Source: an uncultured Lachnospiraceae bacterium
GTDB taxonomy: Bacteria > Bacillota > Clostridia > Lachnospirales > Lachnospiraceae
Assembly: GCA_945485625.1 (NCBI GenBank)
Contig: CALYSH010000123.1
Coordinates: 1 to 5,436 of the forward strand
Length of the DNA: 5,436 nucleotides
Direction: 5' to 3'
The translations under genes and the position numbers were made by a program. Positions 1 through 5,436 of the stretch are shown here, one piece after another (position 1 is the first letter of the stretch; the number at the start of each line of letters is the position of its first letter). Below the pieces are notes generated by a model that searched no databases, was not told where the DNA came from, and was given only the letters and a program-made list of their open reading frames with translations.

Positions 1-60
1 CATGGCAAGTGCATCGTCGCTAAGGTCTAATTCGGCGGTGACCAGCGGGATGGAATATGA
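1..60. other. Edge segment that does not continue sigF
   Basis: These bases follow the recognisable start of sigF but encode no sigma-factor region 2 in any minus-strand frame. One minus-strand frame is open to the edge and reads PLVTAELDLSDDALAM, which looks protein-like but matches no family I recognise. With so little sequence I cannot say whether this is a rearrangement, an assembly join or low-quality terminal sequence. Confidence 0.4.
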
Positions 61-152
61 CGAATCAATCCCATATTTCTCTCTATCAGTACCTTTTTCG
101 CTTCCTCATCATTTGCCTGTGCCGCTTCAATCAGTACGGATAGTTCGTCCAT
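27..152 (-). CDS. sigF: RNA polymerase sigma factor F, N-terminus only; reading frame breaks near the window edge
   Basis: Sigma-F is the forespore-specific sigma factor controlled by SpoIIAA and SpoIIAB. From the ATG at 152 the product starts MDELSVLIEAAQANDEEAKK and continues VLIERNMGLI, which matches the start of sigma-F (Bacillus has LIEKNMRLVWSV in the same place). Position, ribosome site and the 2-bp gap after spoIIAB all agree. After about residue 30-32, however, the frame reads RHIPSRWSPPN and stops at TAG (27-29), instead of entering the conserved region 2 (RRF..RG..xxDLFQIG). No other minus-strand frame restores a clear sigma sequence, although one stays open to the edge. So either the gene is broken here or the last ~60 bases are erroneous or belong to another sequence. 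The identity of the first 30 codons is solid; the stop is doubtful. Confidence 0.7.
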   Translation of the reverse strand: MDELSVLIEAAQANDEEAKKVLIERNMGLIRHIPSRWSPPN

Positions 153-154
153 GG

Positions 155-649
155 CTACTCCTCATCCTTCAGCCATGGACCGCAGCATAATTTCTTCTGC
201 ATATGTACCTTCGTTCCCTTGCCGGGGGTACTCTCCACCTGTAAATCGTCCATAAAGGCCTCCATAAATGCAAAGCCCATTCCGGACCGCTCCAATTCCG
301 GCCTGGTTGTAAACAGAGGCTCCATAGCTTTTTCAATATCCTCTATCCCGATTCCTTCATCCTCCACATCCACGAATAATATTCCATCCTTCAACATACA
401 GTGAAGCTTCACCTTACAATCGCCGACCGTCCCGTTTACCGGTCTCACCTCCCCATGTCTGGTGTAGCCCTGCGTATTCCCATAACCATGGATAATCGCA
501 TTGGTCACAGCCTCCGATACAGCAGTCTTGATATCTGCCAGTTCCTCCAGGGTCGGATTCAGATGAGTGACAAAGGCCGCCACCGCCAATCTCGCCAGGC
601 TCTCATTATTGGATATTCCGTCAAAAATTATTTCCATTTCATTCTTCAT
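155..649 (-). CDS. spoIIAB: Anti-sigma F factor and serine kinase
   Basis: SpoIIAB is a GHKL-fold ATP-binding protein that sequesters sigma-F and phosphorylates SpoIIAA. The 164 residues start MKNEM, as in Bacillus subtilis. They carry Arg20 (contact residue in the family), the N-box SEAVTNAIIHGY at 45-56 with Glu46 and Asn50, the G1 box DEGIGI at 97-102, PLFTTRPELERSGMGF at 111-126 (ATP lid and G2 box), and the closing GKGTKV at 143-148. All catalytic residues appear intact. The protein is longer than the ~146 usual for the family, mainly because of about 16 extra residues between Tyr56 and the next beta strand (around 57-76: GNTQGYTRHGEVRP and following). The ribosome site is poor: AAAGG sits 12 nt before the ATG, in contrast to strong sites for its neighbours. 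The stop is 2 nt before the sigF ATG. Confidence 0.96.
   Translation of the reverse strand: MKNEMEIIFDGISNNESLARLAVAAFVTHLNPTLEELADIKTAVSEAVTNAIIHGYGNTQGYTRHGEVRPVNGTVGDCKVKLHCMLKDGILFVDVEDEGIGIEDIEKAMEPLFTTRPELERSGMGFAFMEAFMDDLQVESTPGKGTKVHMQKKLCCGPWLKDEE
158..163 (-). promoter_or_regulatory. Ribosome binding site of sigF inside the end of spoIIAB
   Basis: GAGGAG, encoding the last two Glu codons of SpoIIAB, lies 5 nt before the sigF ATG at 152. It supports the start and suggests coupled synthesis of the sigma factor and its inhibitor. Confidence 0.75.
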
Positions 650-672
650 TGTTTTACCAAGCCTTTCTTTTT

Positions 673-975
673 TTATCTGATTTCTACCAGCTTGTTGATG
701 CCGGCCAGCATTAACATCCGTTTAATATAATTGTCTGCATGAATGGCATAGACCTTTCCGCCAAAGCAGGAAATTTTGCGGTACCTCCCCATAATGATTC
801 CGATCCCCGAGGAATCCATAAAATGAGTATTCTCAAAATCAAATACCACATGCATTACCTTGTCCGACAATAAATACTGGTCTGCTTTTTCTGAAATAAA
901 GCCTGCCCTGTGATGATCAATTTCCTGCGGCAGTTTTACCATCAGGCAATTGTCAATAATCTGAAACTCTTCCAT
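673..975 (-). CDS. spoIIAA: Anti-sigma F factor antagonist (anti-anti-sigma factor)
   Basis: SpoIIAA is the STAS-domain protein that, when unphosphorylated, binds SpoIIAB and releases sigma-F in the forespore. From the ATG at 975 the product is 100 residues, a single STAS domain, slightly shorter than the 117 of Bacillus subtilis. It has the family EIDHH at 18-22 and FMDSSGIGIIMGRY at 52-65. Ser55, the first serine of DSSG, aligns with the Ser58 phosphorylated by SpoIIAB in Bacillus. The frame is open further upstream to a GTG at 1044, which would add 23 residues (including a Glu/Ser-rich stretch) with no counterpart that I know of; the better ribosome site favours 975. The gene is 23 bp ahead of spoIIAB and heads the conserved spoIIAA-spoIIAB-sigF operon. 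I could not find a convincing sigma-H or Spo0A site upstream. Confidence 0.95.
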   Translation of the reverse strand: MEEFQIIDNCLMVKLPQEIDHHRAGFISEKADQYLLSDKVMHVVFDFENTHFMDSSGIGIIMGRYRKISCFGGKVYAIHADNYIKRMLMLAGINKLVEIR

Positions 976-978
976 ATG

Positions 979-986
979 CCCTCTCC
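979..986 (-). promoter_or_regulatory. Ribosome binding site of spoIIAA
   Basis: GGAGAGGG precedes the ATG at 975, with GGAG 7 nt from the start codon. It decides the start of spoIIAA in favour of 975 over an upstream in-frame GTG at 1044, whose only candidate site (AGAGGG) is about 9 nt away and weaker. Confidence 0.75.
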
Positions 987-1072
987 ATTCTACAATATTT
1001 TCACTTTCCGGAATCGTGTCCCCGGAGGATTCCTCTTTTTTCACTCAAATACGCCCTCTGCATCCCAGAGCC

Positions 1073-1085
1073 GCCACTTTGTGGC
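1073..1085. other. Short perfect hairpin in the spoIIA upstream region
   Basis: GCCAC-TTT-GTGGC gives a 5-bp stem with a 3-nt loop. On the plus strand it is followed by five T, which resembles a minimal terminator for antisense transcription, but no plus-strand gene precedes it. On the minus strand it would sit in the 5' leader of spoIIAA if transcription starts upstream. Function is not established. Confidence 0.3.
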
Positions 1086-1100
1086 TTTTTCGCATACTAA

Positions 1101-1128
1101 AAGAGCCTGCAATCATTTGCAAGCTCTT
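1101..1128 (-). terminator. Probable weak Rho-independent terminator after the TPR gene
   Basis: Read on the minus strand, AAGAGCTTGCAA and TTGCAGGCTCTT form a 12-bp stem with a 4-nt ATGA loop, starting 22 nt after the TPR gene stop. The only non-Watson-Crick pair is a U-G wobble in the minus-strand RNA; on the plus strand the same position would be a C-A mismatch, so the structure favours minus-strand RNA. The U-tract is short (four T, counting the stem end), so termination may be partial and could let some readthrough reach spoIIA. Confidence 0.5.
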
Positions 1129-1150
1129 ATCCTTGGTACGGTATCACTTA

Positions 1151-2560
1151 TTACTCTTCTGTTTCCAGTTCCTTTTTAAACTGTTGTGCTCTACGCGCAT
1201 ACTCGGTGTCGGGGAATTGCTCTATCACTTGATCATAGGTAGCAATTGCTTCATCGGAATCACCGTTCTTCCGATATGCATTCCCCAGGTCTAACAGGGA
1301 GTTCGCATTGGAAGAATCGTAATAAACTGCTTTCTTCAAAAACTCAATGGCAGCCTCAAAGTCCTCATTGCGATAATAGGTATAGCCCTTTTCCCGATAA
1401 TCCCCGGCAATCTTCGGGCCAACGGTGTTACGAAGCAGATGATAGAGATTTTGGAATTCCTCCGAAGCAGATTCCACATTCATGTCCTGCTCAATACTTT
1501 CAAGGGCTTCTGCGGTCTGTTCCAGATTTTCGGTCTCCATATAGATTGCAGCGGCCTTAAGCAGCCTGTCTATAACGCTCATGGTACCGTTCTCACCGGT
1601 AATACCGGTCAGTTGTTGATTCAATTCACTGTTTGAATTCTTCAATGCGGCAATCTGATTCTCCAGATTTTTCAGCTCGGAGGTCTTTACATCCAGCTGG
1701 TTGCCCCACTTCACCGTCTCCTCCTGAATCTTAATCTGAGCATCCTTCTGCACAGCGGGAACTGCCAGAAAATACATGGCTGCCGCACCTATCACAAGGC
1801 CAATCAGAATATTCAAAATGGTAGAAAATCCGCCACCCTTGTTTTCCTTCACATTCAGAGGCTGAATGATAATTTCATTATCACTCTGGTAGCGCATGGT
1901 CTCATCCTTTTTGCGTTTGGAAGAAGGCCTGTCCCCCTCGTCCGAAGACAACATATGCTCCACTTCCTTCATATAGCGGAGGCTCTGGGTATTATTCCGG
2001 TCAATTCGCAGACATTTCTGAATCTCTTTTCCTGCCTGTTCCCAGTGCTCTCCGTCCATATAAAGCAACGCTAAAAGCAAATGGGCACGAATAAACTTTG
2101 GATTTAACGCCAATACCTTTTTCAACTGAATAACTGCAAGATCCTTACTACCCTGCACACAATAGGTATATGCGTAATTATATTTCTTAATGGTCTGGTT
2201 AATGGCATCCAGGCGTGACGCATTGGATTGAATCATTCCAATATAATCATCGGCAACATTTTTTTCGGGACGGATGTTCTTACTAATCACCCACTCACTC
2301 AGAGCAGCTACCGCCTCGCCCATCTCAAAATACACCAACCCCAGGAGATTTCGGGCTTCGATATTATTCTTATTAAATTTTAAACTCTGCCGCAGACTGT
2401 TAATTGCACCGGATAAGTCCCTGACTCCCGCCTTTTCCAGACCCTCATTGTAGAACATATTGGAAACATGCATAATCTTCTTATACAATGAAACGTCCGC
2501 TCCGCAGGCGGTACAGTAATCGTGCTCAGACAATTGGCAGCCACAGTTATAACAAAACAT
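1151..2560 (-). CDS. Zinc-ribbon, TPR-repeat, single-span membrane protein of unknown function
   Basis: The 469-residue product has a clear multi-domain layout. Residues 3-19 form a small zinc ribbon (C3-x2-C6-x9-C16-x2-C19). Residues about 33-95 and 125-200 are helical TPR-like repeats (for example NNIEARNLLGLVYFEMGE and PKFIRAHLLLALLYMDGE). A charged linker at 205-242 contains KRKK and leads to one hydrophobic span at about 246-270 (ILNILIGLVIGAAAMYFLA). A coiled-coil stretch follows at about 275-320, then a helical region, and a canonical TPR pair at about 386-453. Positive charge before the span predicts the N-terminus inside and the C-terminus outside; the outer half has no cysteine, which fits. 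TPRs usually mediate protein-protein contacts, so a scaffold or assembly role is plausible, but no specific function can be named. The strong ribosome site fixes the start. It is the last gene before a likely terminator. Confidence 0.9.
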   Translation of the reverse strand: MFCYNCGCQLSEHDYCTACGADVSLYKKIMHVSNMFYNEGLEKAGVRDLSGAINSLRQSLKFNKNNIEARNLLGLVYFEMGEAVAALSEWVISKNIRPEKNVADDYIGMIQSNASRLDAINQTIKKYNYAYTYCVQGSKDLAVIQLKKVLALNPKFIRAHLLLALLYMDGEHWEQAGKEIQKCLRIDRNNTQSLRYMKEVEHMLSSDEGDRPSSKRKKDETMRYQSDNEIIIQPLNVKENKGGGFSTILNILIGLVIGAAAMYFLAVPAVQKDAQIKIQEETVKWGNQLDVKTSELKNLENQIAALKNSNSELNQQLTGITGENGTMSVIDRLLKAAAIYMETENLEQTAEALESIEQDMNVESASEEFQNLYHLLRNTVGPKIAGDYREKGYTYYRNEDFEAAIEFLKKAVYYDSSNANSLLDLGNAYRKNGDSDEAIATYDQVIEQFPDTEYARRAQQFKKELETEE

Positions 2561-2566
2561 GACAAA

Positions 2567-2572
2567 CCTCCT
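2567..2572 (-). promoter_or_regulatory. Ribosome binding site of the zinc-ribbon/TPR gene
   Basis: A perfect AGGAGG lies 6 nt before the ATG at 2560 and overlaps the TAG stop of the preceding small gene. It fixes the start that places CxxC at residues 3-6 and supports coupled translation. Confidence 0.85.
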
Positions 2573-2723
2573 ATTGTCCGTTCACATCCACTCCGGACTC
2601 CTTAATCATTTTTACCAATAAATCAGCCATATCCGTTAAATCCTGATTGTAAATGGCCTCTTCCGCATCCTCTACCTCAAGGCTTGGATGAAATTTCTTC
2701 AGTTCTTCTTCAAAATTAATCAT
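2571..2723 (-). CDS. Small acidic protein of unknown function, 50 aa
   Basis: This short gene starts with an ATG at 2723-2721 inside the end of folC (8-bp overlap, ATGATTAA) and stops with TAG at 2571-2573. The product begins MINFEEELKKFHPSLEVED and ends GVDVNGQ. It is rich in Glu and Asp, has no cysteine, no membrane span and no signal peptide, and looks mostly helical. I do not recognise a family. It is likely a real gene for three reasons: a ribosome site GGAG lies 7 nt before the ATG (2731-2734), it fills the gap between folC and the next gene exactly, and its stop codon overlaps the AGGAGG of the downstream gene. This nested arrangement suggests translational coupling across folC, this gene and the TPR gene. 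Its acidic helical character would fit a small partner or adaptor protein, but that is a guess. Confidence 0.75.
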   Translation of the reverse strand: MINFEEELKKFHPSLEVEDAEEAIYNQDLTDMADLLVKMIKESGVDVNGQ

Positions 2724-4098
2724 GATTCTTCTCCACGCTCCGCAAGGTATCCACTACCTCTTTCACTTCGCCTACCAAATACAGACTACCCGCCACATAT
2801 ATTCTTTCATCCGGCTTCCTATGGTTTGTCAAAGTCCGAAATGCTTCTTCCACATTAGCAAAACATTCATAAGGAATTCGAATATGACGGGTTTCGGTTA
2901 TATTCTTCATCGTATCCTGAATTGTAGCCACATCAAGCCTCCGACCGGTTCTCAAGGGCGCAAACACTACTCTTTCGAACAGTCCGGATACAAGAAGCTG
3001 ATCCAGCATACAAGCATAGTCTTTATCCTTTACCACACCGAACAACAGGCTTCGTTTCCCCTGCCATCCGTCCCCGGAAACCGTCTCCACAAAAGCCCGG
3101 ATTCCGTCTCCGTTATGGGCTCCATCCACATACACCTCCGGAAGGACTTCTTCCATTCTGCCCTGCCAAAAGCTTTTTTCAACTCCACGGGCAATCTGCT
3201 CCTTGGAAATATGTGCTCCGCCATCCAGAATCTCAATGGCCTTCACTGCCAAAGAAGCATTCTCCATCTGATATCTGGCCTGCGTGTGCAAGGTAAGTCT
3301 AATATAATCATAATACCGAGTATGCAAACAAAAATCAATGCTTTTATTCTGAAAATCCAAAAAGGAATAGTCCTTTTTCGACACAGCATATGCAGATACA
3401 CCAAGCTCCCTTGCTCTTTTACAAAAAACGTCCCGAACCGACTCTTCCGTATCCCAGAAAACTACAGGAGCCCCCGAATGAATAATTCCGGCTTTTTCCT
3501 CCGCAATCTCCGCCAGAGTATTTCCCAGATACTCCATATGGTCAAGACCGATTCTGGTAATCACCGAAAGTTCTTTTCTGCTTACCGCATTGGTGGCATC
3601 CAGCCGGCCACCCAGTCCCGTTTCCAAAATACAGTAATCTGCAGGCGTTCCAGAAAACAATACCATACCAATAAAAAACATATATTCAAAGAAGGATGGA
3701 TGATACCCCCTGCCTTCCTCCAATTCGTTCCATTCCAACATCTCATAGATTCGCAGGAATGCCTTCAGGAATTCCTCTTTCTCCACCATTTCGCCACGAA
3801 TCAGAAAGCGTTCTCTCACGTCCACCAGATGAGGAGATGTAAAAACGGAAACCGTAAATCCAGCGGTCTCCAATATAGAACGCAAATAGGCACAAACGCT
3901 TCCTTTGCCGTTTGTACCTGCCACGTGAATAATCTTCATATTTCGGTCCGGATCACCAAGCCTGTGCAAAAAAGCCCGGGTGTCCTCCATCGAATTTTTA
4001 CCGGTAAACCGCGGAATACCAAAAAGGTATTCCACGGCCTCCTCAAATGTTCTATTCACTTGTTTCTTCAAAATATCAATCTCTCTTTTCCCATACAA
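2716..4098 (-). CDS. folC: Bifunctional folylpolyglutamate synthase / dihydrofolate synthase
   Basis: FolC is a Mur-ligase-family enzyme that adds glutamate to dihydropteroate and to reduced folates, using ATP, in the cytoplasm. Counting from the TTG at 4098 (460 residues), the frame shows the P-loop HVAGTNGKGS at 58-67, TSPHLVDVRERF at 88-99, ETGLGGRLDATN at 159-170, the DHMEYLGNT metal/omega-loop region at 186-194, EKAGIIHSG at 201-209, the Mur C-domain motif YVDGAHNGDG at 323-332, and AGSLYLVGEV at 436-445. All key motifs are intact and the length is slightly above the usual ~430. The start is uncertain: the 4098 TTG has no good ribosome site. A GTG at 4057-4059 (giving an N-terminus reading NRTFEEAVEYL) or a TTG at 4069-4071 fits the family N-terminus better. 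The gene lies 29 bp or more after valS, and its TAA overlaps the next small gene by 8 bp, so the three are probably one operon. Confidence 0.95.
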   Translation of the reverse strand: MYGKREIDILKKQVNRTFEEAVEYLFGIPRFTGKNSMEDTRAFLHRLGDPDRNMKIIHVAGTNGKGSVCAYLRSILETAGFTVSVFTSPHLVDVRERFLIRGEMVEKEEFLKAFLRIYEMLEWNELEEGRGYHPSFFEYMFFIGMVLFSGTPADYCILETGLGGRLDATNAVSRKELSVITRIGLDHMEYLGNTLAEIAEEKAGIIHSGAPVVFWDTEESVRDVFCKRARELGVSAYAVSKKDYSFLDFQNKSIDFCLHTRYYDYIRLTLHTQARYQMENASLAVKAIEILDGGAHISKEQIARGVEKSFWQGRMEEVLPEVYVDGAHNGDGIRAFVETVSGDGWQGKRSLLFGVVKDKDYACMLDQLLVSGLFERVVFAPLRTGRRLDVATIQDTMKNITETRHIRIPYECFANVEEAFRTLTNHRKPDERIYVAGSLYLVGEVKEVVDTLRSVEKNHD

Positions 4099-4127
4099 CA
4101 GGATATGCTCAAAACCGTCATTCCGTC

Positions 4128-5436
4128 TCAGCCAAGCTGTGCCAATCTGGTGGTAACCTGTTCCATCATCTGTGTGTACTTGGCAAGCTTTTCCTTCTCC
4201 TCTGCAATCTTTGCTTCCGGAGCCTTGGAAATAAAGCGTTCATTGGACAGCATACCGTTTACACGTGCCAGTTCGCCCTCCAGACGCTTCTGTTCCTTCT
4301 TCAATCGTTCAATCTCCTGGGCAATGTCAACCAGCTCCGCAAAGGGAATGTACAATGTTGCCCCGGGAATCACTACGGAAACAGCATCGGATGCAATTCC
4401 GGACTTATCCTTCTGCATGGTCACCTCATTTGCATATGCCAGGGACGCAAAGAACAGTTTACCCTCGGTAAAGGTATTCAAAATACCCTCGTCCTCACTT
4501 ACAACAAAGACTGCTGCCTTACGGCTGGGTGCAACATTCATCTCGGTTCTGACGTTACGGATGCCTCTTACTGCTTCCTTTATGGTCTCGATATCCTTCT
4601 CTTCCTTTGCAAAGGCACGGCTCTCACTGTAAACCGGCCAAGAGCTGATCATAATGGACTCCTCTTCACTCTGCAGGGTGCAGAAGATTTCTTCCGTAAT
4701 GAAAGGCATATAGGGATGAAGAAGCTTTAACGCATCAATCAATACGGTCTTCAGGGTCCAGAGCGCTGCGTTCTGGCTTACCGTGTCATCGGAGTTGTAA
4801 AGTCTGGGCTTCACCATCTCAATGTACCAGTCACAGAACTCATCCCAGATAAAGTCATAAACCTTCTGAACAGCAATTCCAAGCTCAAAGCTTTCCATAT
4901 TCTCGGTAACATCCTTTACCAGGGAATTCAGCTTGGATAAAATCCACTTATCAACGGGCTGAAGATCAGAATCTGCAGGCTGTGTTACGGTTTTTCCTTC
5001 CATATTCATCATGATGAAACGGGAAGCATTCCATACCTTGTTTGCAAAGTTTCTGGAATTCTCTACTCTCTCATAGTAGAAACGCATATCATTTCCGGGG
5101 GCATTACCGGTAATCAGAGTCAGTCTCAGTGCATCCGCACCATACTGGTCAATAATCTCCAATGGGTCAATACCGTTGCCCAGGGACTTGGACATCTTAC
5201 GCCCCTGACTGTCTCTTACCAGACCATGGAACAAAACGGTCTTAAAGGGCTTCTCCTTCATCTGCTCGTAGCCGGAGAAAATCATACGGATTACCCAGAA
5301 GAAAATAATATCATAACCGGTTACCAGAACATCGGTAGGATAGAAGTATTTCAAATCCTCCGTTTCTTCCGGCCAGCCCAGGGTCTCAAAAGGCCAGAGT
5401 GCAGAGCTGAACCAGGTATCCAGCGTATCGGGATCC
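4128..5436 (-). CDS. valS: Valyl-tRNA synthetase, C-terminal half (5'-truncated by window edge)
   Basis: This class I aminoacyl-tRNA synthetase attaches valine to tRNA-Val in the cytoplasm. The reading frame is open from the right edge (first full codon at 5435) to a TGA at 4128-4130, giving 435 residues, about half of the usual ~880. Visible in order: DTWFSSALWPF near residues 6-16, the end of the catalytic core; GYDIIFFWVIRM at about 40-51; the KMSKS loop at 80-84, followed by LGNGIDP; the helical anticodon-binding domain at about 155-300 (with DEFCDWYIEM and HPYMPFITEE); and a charged C-terminal coiled-coil arm at about 367-435, typical of ValRS. The HIGH motif and editing domain lie outside the window. 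An apparent start at 5354 is only an internal TTG (Leu). The gene is followed directly by folC with no terminator visible, as in the valS-folC pair of Bacillus. Family assignment is very secure. Confidence 0.97.
   Translation of the reverse strand, partial: DPDTLDTWFSSALWPFETLGWPEETEDLKYFYPTDVLVTGYDIIFFWVIRMIFSGYEQMKEKPFKTVLFHGLVRDSQGRKMSKSLGNGIDPLEIIDQYGADALRLTLITGNAPGNDMRFYYERVENSRNFANKVWNASRFIMMNMEGKTVTQPADSDLQPVDKWILSKLNSLVKDVTENMESFELGIAVQKVYDFIWDEFCDWYIEMVKPRLYNSDDTVSQNAALWTLKTVLIDALKLLHPYMPFITEEIFCTLQSEEESIMISSWPVYSESRAFAKEEKDIETIKEAVRGIRNVRTEMNVAPSRKAAVFVVSEDEGILNTFTEGKLFFASLAYANEVTMQKDKSGIASDAVSVVIPGATLYIPFAELVDIAQEIERLKKEQKRLEGELARVNGMLSNERFISKAPEAKIAEEKEKLAKYTQMMEQVTTRLAQLG

Noticed and set aside
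2..190. A plus-strand frame at the left edge, 62 codons
   Set aside because: It overlaps the sigF start, its ribosome site and the end of spoIIAB on the opposite strand; composition is low-complexity Ser/Pro/Leu and there is no start signal before it.
988..1008. Sigma-H-like promoter CGGAAAG ... GTAGAAT before spoIIAA
   Set aside because: The -35 lacks the conserved A, the spacer is short, and the expected transcription start would fall within the spoIIAA ribosome site.
1010..1036. Inverted repeat GGAATC ... GATTCC as a possible operator
   Set aside because: Arms are only 6 bp with a 12-bp spacer and do not match a 0A box; expected by chance at this length.
2380..2565. A 61-codon minus-strand frame overlapping the start of the TPR gene
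   Set aside because: Out-of-frame shadow of the TPR gene; the in-frame gene has the strong ribosome site and clear domains.
2722..4632. A 636-codon open frame on the plus strand, antisense to folC and the end of valS
   Set aside because: It is striking in length, but it lies wholly opposite two clear conserved genes, its product is rich in Ser, Phe, His and Cys without domain motifs, and no ribosome site or promoter precedes it. It follows from codon use on the other strand.
4047..4730. A 227-codon plus-strand frame opposite valS
   Set aside because: Cysteine- and leucine-rich shadow of the valS coding strand with no independent support.

Overview
Every supportable gene in this window lies on the minus strand, so the biological order runs from high to low coordinates: valS (3' part) - folC - a 50-codon small gene - a zinc-ribbon/TPR membrane protein - [175-bp gap with a hairpin] - spoIIAA - spoIIAB - start of sigF. 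The sporulation operon, the valS-folC adjacency also known from Bacillus, the strong AGGAGG-type ribosome sites and the moderate base composition point to an endospore-forming Firmicute. A clostridium of the Lachnospiraceae type is my best guess, from protein flavour only and without any database search.

Layout. 5436-4128: C-terminal half of valyl-tRNA synthetase with its KMSKS motif, running off the right edge. 4098-2716: folylpolyglutamate/dihydrofolate synthase FolC. 2723-2571: an unrecognised 50-residue acidic protein whose start overlaps the folC stop by 8 bp. 2560-1151: a 469-residue protein with an N-terminal zinc ribbon, cytoplasmic TPR-like helices, one membrane span, a coiled coil and a C-terminal TPR pair. 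1150-976: intergenic, with a 12-bp hairpin that fits a weak terminator for the upstream genes. 975-673: anti-anti-sigma factor SpoIIAA. 649-155: anti-sigma factor/kinase SpoIIAB. 152 downward: sigma factor F, readable for only about 30 codons before the frame breaks.

How they work together. SpoIIAB holds sigma-F inactive and phosphorylates SpoIIAA; dephosphorylated SpoIIAA frees sigma-F in the forespore. That is a complete switch if sigF is intact beyond the edge. The upstream genes are housekeeping (tRNA charging, folate polyglutamylation) plus two uncharacterised proteins, tightly packed and probably co-transcribed. The points most worth a second look are the broken sigF reading frame at the left edge, a 16-residue insertion in SpoIIAB next to its ATP-binding N-box, the bitopic zinc-ribbon/TPR protein, and the small gene coupled to folC. 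I see no mobile element, CRISPR array, tRNA or rRNA, and no clearly new multi-gene system.
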